From JBCFAY01 sp038562375 (lineage in GTDB: Bacteria; Bacillota; Clostridia; Christensenellales; CAG-138), in the NCBI GenBank assembly GCA_038562375.1, contig JBCFAY010000008.1:1-64000 (forward strand): a stretch of DNA of 64,000 bases. The letters are read 5' to 3'. Each line of letters opens with the position of its first letter. Within the stretch, counting starts at the first letter, position 1. A model generated the notes under the pieces. It did not search any database and had not been told where the DNA came from. It saw nothing but the letters and a program-made list of their open reading frames with translations. This document shows positions 45,335 through 54,455 of this stretch, piece after piece. The position numbers and the translations under genes were made by a program.

Positions 45335-46341
45335 TTGCTTGCTCCCCCTGCCTGCGCCTTTTTTTGTTCCAGCGCGGCGAGTATTTTCTCCGGCGTGATC
45401 GGCAGATCCATGATCCTCACGCCGATCGCGTCGCTCACCGCGTTGACGATCGCCGCCGCGGTCGGTATGATCGCGCCTTCGCCCACGCCCTTGGCGCCGA
45501 ACGGCCCGCGCGGCTCGTCGGACTCGACGATATAGGTCTTCATCTCGGGCGCGTCCTTGGATGTCGGGATCAGATACTTCGTGAAGGACGGGGTTTTTGT
45601 CACGCCCTTTTCGAGTATGATTTCCTCCATGATCGCGTAACCCATGCCCTGGAGGATCGCGCCTTCGACCTGCTGCTCGATCATCATGGGGTTGATGGCC
45701 TTACCCACGTCGTGCGCCGCAGCGACCCGGAGCACCGTGACGTCGCCGGTATCGGTATCGACCTCCACGTCCGCGACCTGCGTGGCGTAGATGTAGCAGG
45801 CGTAAGCGTCGCCCTGATTGGTGTCGTGGTCGACGTCCGCCGTGGTATTGTCGTACCAGGCGAACCCCATAAAGCGCTTGCCGTTATTATGCGCCGCGAG
45901 CGTAAGCTCGGGGAACGGCATGAAAATGTCCTTTTTGATCGAGGAGACGACGACGTTGTCCACAACATCGAGTTCCTCGCGGGTGCATTTTAGCAGCGTC
46001 GCCCCATACCGGAGCAGATGATCCTTTGCATCGCGCGCCGCGAGCTGCACGGCCTTACCGGAGACGAACGTCTGGCGGCTCGCGCTGGTGCACAGCGCGT
46101 CCGGAGTGACCGCCGTGTCTGCGCTGATGATGCGCACGTTTTCATAGGGTATGCCCAGCTCTTCGGCAGCGATCATGCACAGCGTGGTGTCCGAGCCCTG
46201 CCCGATATCGCACGCGCCCGAAAGCACGGTTACGCTCGCGTCGTCCGCGACCTCGACGGTGGCGGCGGAATGATCCGGGCGGTTGAACCCATAGCCCACG
46301 CCGTATAAGTTGCAGCCGATGCCTCTTCCTCTTACCTTCAT
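45331..46341 (-). CDS. Molybdenum hydroxylase molybdopterin subunit, C-terminal half
   Basis: 336 aa from ATG 46341, three bases after GGGGGTGGG. It corresponds to the last two domains of xanthine-dehydrogenase-type large subunits: SGACDIGQGSDTTLCMIAAE, TSASRQTFVSGKA, AHDVGKAINPMMIEQQVEGA and GAKGVGEGAIIPTAAA with the catalytic Glu. In most members both halves form one chain of about 750 aa; here the sum is 757. The size pair (336 and 421 aa) and order match NdhM and NdhL of Eubacterium barkeri nicotinate dehydrogenase. Its own ribosome binding site argues for a true split rather than a frameshift. Confidence 0.88.
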   Translation of the reverse strand: MKVRGRGIGCNLYGVGYGFNRPDHSAATVEVADDASVTVLSGACDIGQGSDTTLCMIAAEELGIPYENVRIISADTAVTPDALCTSASRQTFVSGKAVQLAARDAKDHLLRYGATLLKCTREELDVVDNVVVSSIKKDIFMPFPELTLAAHNNGKRFMGFAWYDNTTADVDHDTNQGDAYACYIYATQVADVEVDTDTGDVTVLRVAAAHDVGKAINPMMIEQQVEGAILQGMGYAIMEEIILEKGVTKTPSFTKYLIPTSKDAPEMKTYIVESDEPRGPFGAKGVGEGAIIPTAAAIVNAVSDAIGVRIMDLPITPEKILAALEQKKAQAGGASK

Positions 46342-46353
46342 GTGCCCACCCCC

Positions 46354-47619
46354 TTAGAGTTCCTGCGAATCCATGTATTCTTTGGCCTTCTGGAGCGTAT
46401 CCATAAAGCCGACGCCATGCTCGAACACCTGCCCGGTCGCCGTGGAAAGGCCGTGGCGCAAAGCGTTCAGCATCCTGAACTCCCATGGGCTCATGCCGAC
46501 GCGCTCGGCGAGCTGATCCATCTGGGACTCATGCGCGAACGACGCCTGGAGGATGCCGAACCCGCGATACGGGCCGCAGATCGTGTTGTTGGTGTACACC
46601 GCATAGGTGTCCACCGCGATATTGGGGATATAGTACGGCCCCGAGAGATGCAGGCCCGACTTTTTGGTGATAAAGTGCCCGATCGAGCAATACGCGCCCT
46701 TATCGCTGTAGACGGTGCCTTCGAGCACCTGAAGCTTGCCTTCCTTATCGCAGCCGGTCTTGACATGGATCTTCATCGGATGGCGCTTTGTCGAGCTCAT
46801 CATCGACTCGCTGCGCGTCCAACTGACGCGTACCGGCCGCCTCGTGTGGTACGCGAGCAGCGCGGCCTGGATCTCGGTCGTGATATCGTCCTTGCCGCCG
46901 AACCCGCCGCCGGTCGTCATCTGCGTCACGCGCACCATGTTGAAGGGCATACCGAGCACCGGCGCGATTTGGCGGCGGTCGCGGAACGCGTACTGTGTGG
47001 AGGACAACACGCTCAATGTGCCGTGCTGGTCGAAATGAGCGACGGAGGTCTCCGGCTCGATATACGCGTGCTCCACGCGCTGCGTGGTATAGATGTTCTC
47101 AAGGAGATAATAGCTCCTGTCGAACCCTTCCTGGAGGTTCCCTTTGCGCACCAGCGTATGCTGGAGGATGTTTCCCGGATTCTCGTCGTGCACCAGCGGC
47201 GCGCCCTCGCGGATCGCATCCTCGATCGTGTATACGCCCGGCAATTCCTCGTATTCCACCTTGATCTTATAGAGCGCTTCCTCGGCGTCGTCCATCGTCT
47301 CGGCCGCGACGAGCGCGACTGCGTCGCCCATCATGCGGACGCGATCGCTCGCGAGCACTTCCTGATCCTGGATCGCAAGCCCGAAGCGGTTCACTCCCGG
47401 GATATCCTTGGCGGTCAGAACCGCCTGAACCCCGGGCACCTTAAGCGCCTCGGAGGTATCGATCGAGAGGATTTTCGCGCTCGCAAACTTGCTCCTCAGC
47501 GCGCGCCCCACCAGAAGGCCGGGCATCCTCACGTCGCCCGCATACACCGCGTCGCCAAGAACTTTGGCCTGCGCATCCTTCCTTACAAGCGGTTTCCCAA
47601 TGACACTGCGTTCTTCCAT
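46354..47619 (-). CDS. Molybdenum hydroxylase molybdopterin subunit, N-terminal half
   Basis: 421 aa from ATG 47619. Starts VIGKPLVRKDAQAKVLGDAV as in the family, then MVRVTQMTTGGGFGGKDD (cofactor loop) and NNTICGPYRGFGILQASFAH. It ends about where the third domain of the long form would begin. Twelve bases separate it from the C-terminal half. It binds molybdopterin together with that half. Substrate not predictable from the sequence; xanthine, nicotinate and other N-heterocycles are oxidised by relatives. Confidence 0.88.
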   Translation of the reverse strand: MEERSVIGKPLVRKDAQAKVLGDAVYAGDVRMPGLLVGRALRSKFASAKILSIDTSEALKVPGVQAVLTAKDIPGVNRFGLAIQDQEVLASDRVRMMGDAVALVAAETMDDAEEALYKIKVEYEELPGVYTIEDAIREGAPLVHDENPGNILQHTLVRKGNLQEGFDRSYYLLENIYTTQRVEHAYIEPETSVAHFDQHGTLSVLSSTQYAFRDRRQIAPVLGMPFNMVRVTQMTTGGGFGGKDDITTEIQAALLAYHTRRPVRVSWTRSESMMSSTKRHPMKIHVKTGCDKEGKLQVLEGTVYSDKGAYCSIGHFITKKSGLHLSGPYYIPNIAVDTYAVYTNNTICGPYRGFGILQASFAHESQMDQLAERVGMSPWEFRMLNALRHGLSTATGQVFEHGVGFMDTLQKAKEYMDSQEL

Positions 47620-47625
47620 CAGTCG

Positions 47626-48093
47626 TCAAGCCTCCTTCCCGGCAGCGATTTCAATCGCCCGGACGATCTTTTGATACCCCGTGCAGCGGCACAGGTTGCC
47701 GGAAATCGCCACGCGAATCTCCTCCTCGGAGGGATTCGGGTTGCGCTCCAAAAGCGCGTACGCCGAAAGTATCATGCCCGGCGTGCAAAAACCGCACTGG
47801 ACCGCGCCTGCGTCGATAAACGCCTGCTGGAGCCGATCCAGCTGCGCCTTTTCCGACAGGCCTTCGATCGTGATGATCTTGGCGCCTTCGGCCTGCCCGG
47901 CAAGCACGAGGCAGGAATCGACCGCCACGCCGTCGAGCACCACGGTGCATGCGCCGCACTCGCCTTCCGCGCAGCCTTCCTTTGTTCCCGTAAGCGAAAA
48001 CGTTTCCCTCAGAAGATCCAAAAGGCGCATGGAGGGATCGATTTCCGCCCTATATTCCTTGCCGTTGATGTGAAACGTCATATTCTTTTTCAT
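47626..48093 (-). CDS. Molybdenum hydroxylase [2Fe-2S] subunit
   Basis: 155 aa from ATG 48093, overlapping the FAD subunit stop as ATGA and with GGGGTG eight bases upstream. Plant-type ferredoxin cluster: GCAEGECGACTVVLDG; second all-helical cluster: CGFCTPGMIL and NLCRCTGYQKI. It passes electrons from molybdenum to FAD. Length and motifs match the small subunits of the xanthine dehydrogenase family. Confidence 0.93.
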   Translation of the reverse strand: MKKNMTFHINGKEYRAEIDPSMRLLDLLRETFSLTGTKEGCAEGECGACTVVLDGVAVDSCLVLAGQAEGAKIITIEGLSEKAQLDRLQQAFIDAGAVQCGFCTPGMILSAYALLERNPNPSEEEIRVAISGNLCRCTGYQKIVRAIEIAAGKEA

Positions 48094-48947
48094 CTTGCGG
48101 CACCCCTTAACGCTTTTTCCAAGGCCCGCGCGAGCACTGCGGCCGCGATTTTGCGCTTATACGGCGTCGTTGACCTGCCCGCGAGGTTGCGCGCCACGAC
48201 CTCGTCGATAAGAGTTACGGCCTCGGCGTTGCGTTCCTCGGTGAGCGGTTTTCCCGCGAGGAACCCCTCGACCTCCGCGACGCGGTACGCGCGCTTTCCG
48301 ACCGCGCCCACCGCCACGGCGGCATGTTTCACCGCATCGCCGTCGAACTCAAGAACGACTCCCAGATTGATTCTCGAAATTGCAAGCGCTTTTCGGCGAC
48401 CGATCTTTTCAAAATCCATATAGGCGTCCGGCCTGTATTGAAGGCGGAACCCCAGTATCAGCTCATCGGGCTTAAGGATGGTCTTGTTGATGCCCACGAG
48501 CAGCTCATCGACCTTGACATAGCGTTTTTCCGCACCGGACGCTACGAGCGCCTCGGCGTCCATCGCCAAAAGCGAGGGCAGGCTGTCGGCCGCGGTCGCC
48601 GCGTTCGCGACGTTTCCGCCGATCGTCGCCCGGTTTCGTATTTGAGGCGAACCCACCTGCGATGCGGCGTTGCAAAGCATCGGGCAGTATTTGAGCACGT
48701 TCGGATCCGTTTCGATCCGGCTGAACGTAGCCATGCTGCCGATGTGCAGTCCGTCGCTGTCCGCATAGATTCGCTTGAGTTCATCGATGCCTGATAGATC
48801 CAGCAATGCGTCGGGCGTCACATGGCGCTCGCGAATGGCGATCACCAGGTCGGTGCCGCCCGCGAGTATTTTCGTGTTTGCGCCCGATTGCAGGATTTTG
48901 AGCGCATCCGGCACGGAGGCGGGCCGGTAGTATTCGTTGATGCGCAA
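48090..48947 (-). CDS. Molybdenum hydroxylase FAD subunit
   Basis: 285 aa from TTG 48947, ten bases after AGGAG; GTG 48956 is an alternative but sits on top of the site. FAD-binding PCMH-type motifs: KILAGGTDLVIAIRERHVTP and IRNRATIGGNVANAATAADS. The C-terminal CO-dehydrogenase-flavoprotein domain includes ISRINLGVVLEFDGD. First gene of the four-subunit set F-S-L-M plus the M20 gene; all overlaps or gaps are under 15 nt. Confidence 0.92.
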   Translation of the reverse strand: MRINEYYRPASVPDALKILQSGANTKILAGGTDLVIAIRERHVTPDALLDLSGIDELKRIYADSDGLHIGSMATFSRIETDPNVLKYCPMLCNAASQVGSPQIRNRATIGGNVANAATAADSLPSLLAMDAEALVASGAEKRYVKVDELLVGINKTILKPDELILGFRLQYRPDAYMDFEKIGRRKALAISRINLGVVLEFDGDAVKHAAVAVGAVGKRAYRVAEVEGFLAGKPLTEERNAEAVTLIDEVVARNLAGRSTTPYKRKIAAAVLARALEKALRGAAR

Positions 48948-48989
48948 GTCGTTCACTCTCCTCGTATTATCGTTTACCTGCGGGCCGAT

Positions 48990-49200
48990 TCGCATCGGGG
49001 CGCAGAGTTCAGGGCAATTCCCCGCTGTTTCTTGGGGATCGCGCCCGGCGGACTTTGCCGCGCGGCGCTGGGTTTGCCCCGGCGGCGTACTCTACCGGCA
49101 ACGGGAGCCTCCCGATGCGGAATCTCCCGGATAGAACCCCTTCGGAGTCGTCCCGACGTGAAGTCATCCTCGTTCGGGGCCCTGCCGATACCGATCGCCG
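48990..49200 (-). other. Structured GC-rich leader before the hydroxylase operon
   Basis: About 200 nt upstream of the FAD subunit gene hold no gene but several potential stems on the minus strand, such as CGGGAG...CTCCCG with an internal GGGAGGCTCCC (49102-49130) and GCCGG...CCGG (49085-49103). A Moco-sensing riboswitch would be a natural regulator of a molybdopterin enzyme, but I cannot assign the fold by eye. Confidence 0.3.
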
Positions 49201-49260
49201 CGATGGATGCACGGCTTCGGCGCAGCCGATATTTCAGCTACACACCAGCTTAAGTCCGTT

Positions 49261-49294
49261 ACGCCATCGGAAACGAAGCCGTTTCCGATGGCGT
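49261..49294 (-). terminator. Terminator after the binding-protein gene
   Basis: A 14-bp stem, ACGCCATCGGAAAC (49261-49274) with its complement at 49281-49294, loop of six. Confidence 0.65.
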
Positions 49295-49324
49295 CTTCGT
49301 CATTGGTATGCTGTTGAGCGTTCG

Positions 49325-50617
49325 TTATTCGGCTTTGTAAACCGGGTAGGTCAGGTCGAGCAGCACGGTATCCTTGCCGTCCTTGATGCCGATAACAGCG
49401 ACCGGGGTGACGTTCTGGTTGATGAAGTTGCCCCACTCGGTGAACTTGATATGGCCATAGCCCATACCGTCGATCTCGATCTTGGACAGGGCATCGCGCA
49501 CGGAGTCGCGGGTGATGTCGCCGGTGATGGTCTTGAGCGCTTCGCAGACGGTGTACAGAGCGTCGAAGCCCCTGGCGCCTTCCTGCATTTCGACCAGCTC
49601 ATAGCCCTTCGCATTCCAAGCCTCTACGAATACCTTGGCCATTTCGGGGTTTGCGGTCTTGTTCGGGTCGATGTTGCCGACGAACGAAACCGTCTGATAG
49701 AAGCCTTCGGCGGCTTCGGCCCCGGCCAGCTCCTTGATCTTGTAGATGCTGCAGGCCATACCGGTTCCGAGATACGGCAGCTTGATGCCGAGGTTGTGGC
49801 CCTGTTCGACGATCAGCGAAACCTGGGCGGCGTCTCCCGTGACGATGATGCTGTCGGCGCCGGAGGCGAGAACCTTGGTCAGCACGGCGGAGTAATCCGT
49901 ATCGGCGGCTTCAACGAAGTCTACGCCCGCGATGGAGAGGCCGTAAACCTCCTCATACAGATGGGTGAACTCCTCGGCATTGCCGCGGCCCCAGTCGTTG
50001 TTCACAGAGATAATGTACGGCTTGAGGAAGTTGAGCTGATCCTTGAGGATGTCGCGAAGAACCGAGACTTCCATCAAAGAGGGAGCGGAGAGGCGGAAGA
50101 CCAACGGACCGCCCTCCTGGGTCTTGTCGGTAACTTTCCAGTTGCTGGCGGTCTCGACGACCATCGGCATGTTGTTTTCCTTCGCGACGGCTATCGCGGC
50201 AAGGGTCGGGGAGCTGCCCCACGCGCCGATCACGACCGGGATGTCGGCCTGGGCGCAGAGCTTTGTCATGGCGCTCGCCGCCATGGTCGGGTCGTTGGCG
50301 CTGTCCTCGATGACCAGTTCAATGGGCCTGCCGTTCACGCCGCCGTTCGCATTGATGTAGTCCTGGTAGATGATCGCGGCGTCCCGGATCGCGGTGCCCG
50401 TGGCTGCGATCGGGCCGGTGATGGGCTGGATCAGGCCGACCTTGATCGGTTCGCCGGTCACGGCGTTCGAGGGCTCGGTCGCTTCGGGTGCTGCGGCAGT
50501 ATTCTCCGGCGCCTGGGTCTGGTCGCTTGTGGAGGGTGTGCCGGCGCAGCCGGTGACGAGCAGTGCTACGCAGAGAATCAGCATGGTAAGATAGAACAGT
50601 ATGCTGCCTTTCTTCAT
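49325..50617 (-). CDS. ABC importer substrate-binding lipoprotein (branched-chain/LivK type)
   Basis: 430 aa from ATG 50617. Signal peptide with lipobox (LLVTGC), Thr/Ala/Glu-rich linker, then a type I periplasmic-binding fold: IKVGLIQPITGPIAATG, GGVNGRPIELVIEDSANDP, IPVVIGAWGSSPTLAAI and GYGHIKFTEWGNFINQ. The receptor of the LivFGMH importer encoded upstream. In this context the cargo is more likely an amide, urea or N-heterocycle than an amino acid. Confidence 0.92.
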   Translation of the reverse strand: MKKGSILFYLTMLILCVALLVTGCAGTPSTSDQTQAPENTAAAPEATEPSNAVTGEPIKVGLIQPITGPIAATGTAIRDAAIIYQDYINANGGVNGRPIELVIEDSANDPTMAASAMTKLCAQADIPVVIGAWGSSPTLAAIAVAKENNMPMVVETASNWKVTDKTQEGGPLVFRLSAPSLMEVSVLRDILKDQLNFLKPYIISVNNDWGRGNAEEFTHLYEEVYGLSIAGVDFVEAADTDYSAVLTKVLASGADSIIVTGDAAQVSLIVEQGHNLGIKLPYLGTGMACSIYKIKELAGAEAAEGFYQTVSFVGNIDPNKTANPEMAKVFVEAWNAKGYELVEMQEGARGFDALYTVCEALKTITGDITRDSVRDALSKIEIDGMGYGHIKFTEWGNFINQNVTPVAVIGIKDGKDTVLLDLTYPVYKAE

Positions 50618-50709
50618 GAATGTACGCTCCTCTCAGTATTTTTTTCATTAAGCAATCGCGAGATTGCCTGCGACACATGATTGGGCGCGGGACGACCCGC
50701 GCGAGGCGG

Positions 50710-51411
50710 TTACAGGCCCAGATATACGTTCTTGATGTTTTCGTCGTTGAGCAGCTGTTCGCCGGTGCCTTCCATCACGATGCAGCCGGTTTCAAGAGCG
50801 TACGCGCGGTCGGCCATCTGCAGCGCGAGCTGCGCGTTCTGCTCCACGAGGCAGATCGTGACGCCGTCGTCGTTGATGACCTTTATGGCCTCGAGCATCG
50901 TATCGACCATGACCGGCGAAAGGCCGAGCGACGGTTCGTCCAGAAGAAGGAGCTTGGGTTTGGACATCATCGCGCGGCCGATTGCGAGCATCTGCTGTTC
51001 GCCGCCGCTGAGGCATCCGCCGAGCTGGCTTTTCCGCTCCTTGAGCCTGGGGAAAAGGTCGTATACCGCTTCGAGCTCCTGCGCCTTTTCGCTTTTGTCC
51101 CTGGTGTACGCCCCCATCTCGAGGTTCTCGAGCACCGTCATCTGCGGGAACACGCGGCGGCCTTCCGGCGAAATCGCGATGCCGCGCCGCGCGAATTCCT
51201 GCGGCGGCAGGTTGTTGATGATCTGTTCGTCGAAGAGCACCTCGCCCGAGGTCGGCTTGAGCCAGCCGCACAGGATCTTCAGGATGGTGCTTTTCCCCGC
51301 GCCGTTGGAGCCGATGATCGTGACCAGCTCGCCCTTATCGATATGGAAATTCACGTTGAACAGCACCTGTGAAGCGCCGTACGACGCGTTGATGTTCGTC
51401 ATTTTAAGCAT
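50710..51411 (-). CDS. livF: Branched-chain-type ABC importer ATPase LivF
   Basis: 233 aa from ATG 51411, behind GGGGGAAG. Walker A IGSNGAGKST, signature CLSGGEQQMLAIGRAMM, Walker B LLLLDEPSLGL and switch His in CLVEQNAQ (Gln-rich form). It overlaps livG by eight bases. Ends in TGEQLLNDENIKNVYLGL, the usual LivF tail. Confidence 0.95.
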   Translation of the reverse strand: MLKMTNINASYGASQVLFNVNFHIDKGELVTIIGSNGAGKSTILKILCGWLKPTSGEVLFDEQIINNLPPQEFARRGIAISPEGRRVFPQMTVLENLEMGAYTRDKSEKAQELEAVYDLFPRLKERKSQLGGCLSGGEQQMLAIGRAMMSKPKLLLLDEPSLGLSPVMVDTMLEAIKVINDDGVTICLVEQNAQLALQMADRAYALETGCIVMEGTGEQLLNDENIKNVYLGL

Positions 51412-52177
51412 GTTCGATCTTCCCCCGTTTCCCCAGATATGCCTCAATGACTTCCTCGTTGCACTGGATCTCCTGCGGCGTGCCCTCGACCATCTTCTTG
51501 CCGCTGTTGATGACGATGACGCGCTTGGAGAGCTGCATGACGACCTTCATGTGGTGCTCCACGAGTATGATCGGGATGCCGGTCTCGTTGATCTTTTCGA
51601 TGACGCCGATCATGCTTGAGCACTCGTTCGGGTTGCTGCCCGCGCAGGGTTCGTCGAGCAGGAGGAGCTTGGGATTGGAGGCGAGGGCGATCGCTACGCC
51701 CAAGAGGCGCTGTTTGCCGTAGGGCAAAAGCCCCGCGACGCTGTCCCTGACGTCGCCGAGACCGACGAACTCCAGGAGTTCCTTCGCGCGCTCGACGGCG
51801 TGCTTGTTCTTCTGCTGCATCTGCTTCCACATCACGAAGTCGACAAGCGACGGCTTGAGCGTGAGATGCTGCCCCATGAGCACGTTCTCGAGCACCGTCA
51901 GCGACGGGAAATAGCTCCTCTTCTGGAACGTGCGGATGATGCCCGCCTCGCTGATCTCGTGGATCTGCTTGGAGGTGATGTCCTTCTCGTCGAAGAAGAC
52001 TTTCCCGCTGGTCGGCTTGACATATTTGGTGATGGCGTTGAAGAGCGTGGTCTTTCCCGCGCCGTTCGGGCCGACCACGGAGAGGATCTCCCCTTCGCGC
52101 GTTTCAAAGGACACGTCGTTGACCGCATACAGACCGCCGAAGCAAACGGTAAGGTTTTCGACCCTTAATTTAGACAT
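51404..52177 (-). CDS. livG: Branched-chain-type ABC importer ATPase LivG
   Basis: 257 aa from ATG 52177. Walker A VGPNGAGKTT, signature region LLPYGKQRLLGVAIALA (unusual; the common form is LSYGQQR), Walker B LLLLDEPCAGSNP and LVEHHMKVV. It overlaps livM by eight bases. The C-terminal VIEAYLGKRG matches LivG proteins. Confidence 0.95.
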   Translation of the reverse strand: MSKLRVENLTVCFGGLYAVNDVSFETREGEILSVVGPNGAGKTTLFNAITKYVKPTSGKVFFDEKDITSKQIHEISEAGIIRTFQKRSYFPSLTVLENVLMGQHLTLKPSLVDFVMWKQMQQKNKHAVERAKELLEFVGLGDVRDSVAGLLPYGKQRLLGVAIALASNPKLLLLDEPCAGSNPNECSSMIGVIEKINETGIPIILVEHHMKVVMQLSKRVIVINSGKKMVEGTPQEIQCNEEVIEAYLGKRGKIEHA

Positions 52178-53147
52178 TCGACTTCTCCTTTCGTTTGAGC
52201 AGTCTTTCGAGCGAATTGGACGGCCTGTTTTTGCTGAACAGGGAGACGACGCCTCCGGGCAGGAACATCACGACGAGCACGAGGATAACGCCGTAGAACA
52301 CGTAGCTGTACTCCTGGCTAAAGCGCATTACCTCGGGCAGCACCGTGAAGATGAACGCGCCCACGATCGGCCCCGCGAACGTCCCCAGGCCGCCCGCGAT
52401 GAGCATGACCACGGTGTTGATCGAGATCTGGAAGTAGAACATGTCCGGGCTGATGATCATGCTGTAATGCGCGTAGAAGGATCCGGCGATGCCTGCCATA
52501 AAGCCGCCCGCCATCACCGCGATCATCAGGTAGCGATTGACGTTCGCGCCCGTCGCCTTGCAGACGTACTCGGAGTCCGCAACGCATTTGAACACGCGCC
52601 CGATATGCGAATGGATGATCCGGTAGGCGATGAAGATGCAGATGGCGGCCAGCGCGAGTATGAGATAATACTTTGAATTGATCGAATCGAATTCGTAGCC
52701 GAGGATCGACGGCGGCGGGATCTTTGTAAGGCCCATCGGCCCCTGCGTCAGACTCGTCCAGTTGATGCAAACGAGCTCCAGTATCTTCGCGAACGCGATC
52801 GTCGAGATCGCGAAGAACGCGCTCCTGAGCCGGAACGTGACCTTGCCGATAAACCACGCGCACAGCATCGAGAACAGGCCCGCGCACAAAAGCGATGCAA
52901 GGAACGGGAATCCCAGGCGCATCATCAACAGCGCCGAGGTATAGCCGCCGATCCCGTAAAACGCCTGGTTCCCGAGCGAGAGAAGGCCCGTGTAGCCCGA
53001 GACAAGGTTCAAACTCGAAGCGAGTATGCTGTAGATCAAAGCGATGATGACGACATGCTTGATATAGTCGTTCGCGATCACCTGCGGAAATACGATCGCC
53101 AGCACAAAGAGCGCCAATAAGCCAAATTTTTTGGTTTTGCCGGACAT
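52170..53147 (-). CDS. livM: Branched-chain-type ABC importer permease LivM
   Basis: 325 aa from ATG 53147, which shares bases with the livH stop (TAATG). About nine membrane helices; the conserved core SLGNQAFYGIGGYTSALLM, ISTIAFAKILELVCINWTSL and GGLGTFAGPIVGAFIF identifies the family. C-terminal basic tail. Confidence 0.95.
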   Translation of the reverse strand: MSGKTKKFGLLALFVLAIVFPQVIANDYIKHVVIIALIYSILASSLNLVSGYTGLLSLGNQAFYGIGGYTSALLMMRLGFPFLASLLCAGLFSMLCAWFIGKVTFRLRSAFFAISTIAFAKILELVCINWTSLTQGPMGLTKIPPPSILGYEFDSINSKYYLILALAAICIFIAYRIIHSHIGRVFKCVADSEYVCKATGANVNRYLMIAVMAGGFMAGIAGSFYAHYSMIISPDMFYFQISINTVVMLIAGGLGTFAGPIVGAFIFTVLPEVMRFSQEYSYVFYGVILVLVVMFLPGGVVSLFSKNRPSNSLERLLKRKEKSNV

Positions 53148-54019
53148 TATTCGATCCCTCCCCTCTTGCCCATGATGCCGGACGGCTTGACCATGAGGAT
53201 CAATATGAGCAATATGAAAGCGACCGCGTCCTTATAGCCGGTTGAGATGAATGTCGCCGCGAGGCTTTCGGAGACGCCCACGATCAGCGCGCCGACGATC
53301 GCCCCGGCGAAGTTGCCCAGGCCGCCCAGTATCACCACGGCGAACGCCTTGGACGAGGTGAGCGTTCCCATCGTCGGCATGACGTTGTAGATCATCGACA
53401 GGAGCGCGCCGCCCGCGGCCGCCATCGCGCAGCCCAGGCCGAAGGTCAGCGAGTAGATCCTCTTGGTGTTGATGCCCATCGCCGCGGCGACGTCCTTATC
53501 CTGGAACGTCGCGCGCATGGCCTTGCCGGTCTTGGTGCGCTGCATGAACTGGTGCAGCAGCAGGATGATGAGCACCGCCACGACCACGATCACAAATTGC
53601 ACCGGGGCGATGCGAAGCGGCCCCAGGACCACCGTGTCCGCCTGGACCGGGGAGGGCACCTTGCGGGGGATCGCCGTGAGTATTACCGTAATAAGGTTCG
53701 GCAGCGCGATCATCAGGCCGACCGTCATGAGCATACGGATCATCACGCCCTTGTGCCAAATGGGCCTTAGCAGCACGCGCTCGACCACCAGGCCGAGAAG
53801 GAACGCGATGCATATCGCCAGCGGTATGCCCAAAACATGCGGCAGCCCGAGCTGCACGATCAGCAGATAGGTGAAATACGCGCCCAGCATATAGAATTCG
53901 CCGTGCGAGAAGTTCACCAAATCCATAAATCCCAATAAAAATGTAAGGCCGACCGCCATGAGGGCATAGGTACCCCCGATGATCAGCCCGTTCAAAACGG
54001 TTTGAAGAAATACTTCCAT
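53147..54019 (-). CDS. livH: Branched-chain-type ABC importer permease LivH
   Basis: 290 aa from ATG 54019, five bases after GGAGGT. Eight or so membrane helices; GGTYALMAVGLTFLLGFMDL with NFSHGEFYMLGAY and VVILGGLGNFAGAIVGALIV are typical. First gene of the importer operon livHMGF-livK. A tandem 14-bp repeat lies about 105 bp upstream. Confidence 0.95.
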   Translation of the reverse strand: MEVFLQTVLNGLIIGGTYALMAVGLTFLLGFMDLVNFSHGEFYMLGAYFTYLLIVQLGLPHVLGIPLAICIAFLLGLVVERVLLRPIWHKGVMIRMLMTVGLMIALPNLITVILTAIPRKVPSPVQADTVVLGPLRIAPVQFVIVVVAVLIILLLHQFMQRTKTGKAMRATFQDKDVAAAMGINTKRIYSLTFGLGCAMAAAGGALLSMIYNVMPTMGTLTSSKAFAVVILGGLGNFAGAIVGALIVGVSESLAATFISTGYKDAVAFILLILILMVKPSGIMGKRGGIE

Positions 54020-54123
54020 AATCAACCTCCAATCTCCGGGATCGTTTCTTCAGGATCGTTGGTTTCAGAAAACAACGGTTCTCAATCGTGCGGGTCTGAT
54101 AACGCAGTAAGACGGAAGAACTG

Positions 54124-54151
54124 ATTTAATGCACTTTATTTAATGCACTTT
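54124..54151. repeat. Perfect tandem 14-bp repeat upstream of livH
   Basis: ATTTAATGCACTTT occurs twice head to tail at 54124-54137 and 54138-54151, 105-132 bp before the livH start. It is the best candidate for a regulator site of the importer operon. The rest of 54020-54455 holds the hairpin at 54331 and no gene. Confidence 0.6.
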
Positions 54152-54330
54152 GATTCGGATGCCACGCGGTGGAGCGCCGTCCACCCGTGCGATGTATATC
54201 GGATAAAGAAAGTGGATATTTGTGCTCTTTTAGGGAGAGTCCCGCCTTGCGCGCCGCGCGGAGGATTGAACCGTTCGCGCCGTCCGCGCACAGGGTTCGC
54301 CGACCCGTTCGGCCGGGGATGCCGATCCAT

Positions 54331-54370
54331 CAACTGAAACCTGGCTCGTCCCAAGGCCAGGTTTCAGTTG
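54331..54370 (-). terminator. Terminator between preA and livH
   Basis: A perfect 15-bp stem CAACTGAAACCTGGC (54331-54345) with its complement at 54356-54370 and a 10-nt loop. There is no T run, but it lies where the preA transcript should end. Confidence 0.6.
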
Positions 54371-54455
54371 GGCCGTCACTTTTTGAAGCAAGGTAAAGAG
54401 GATCGAACCCTTTGCCGTAAGCGATTGGCCGGCGAATCTAGAAGGAGCACCCGAA

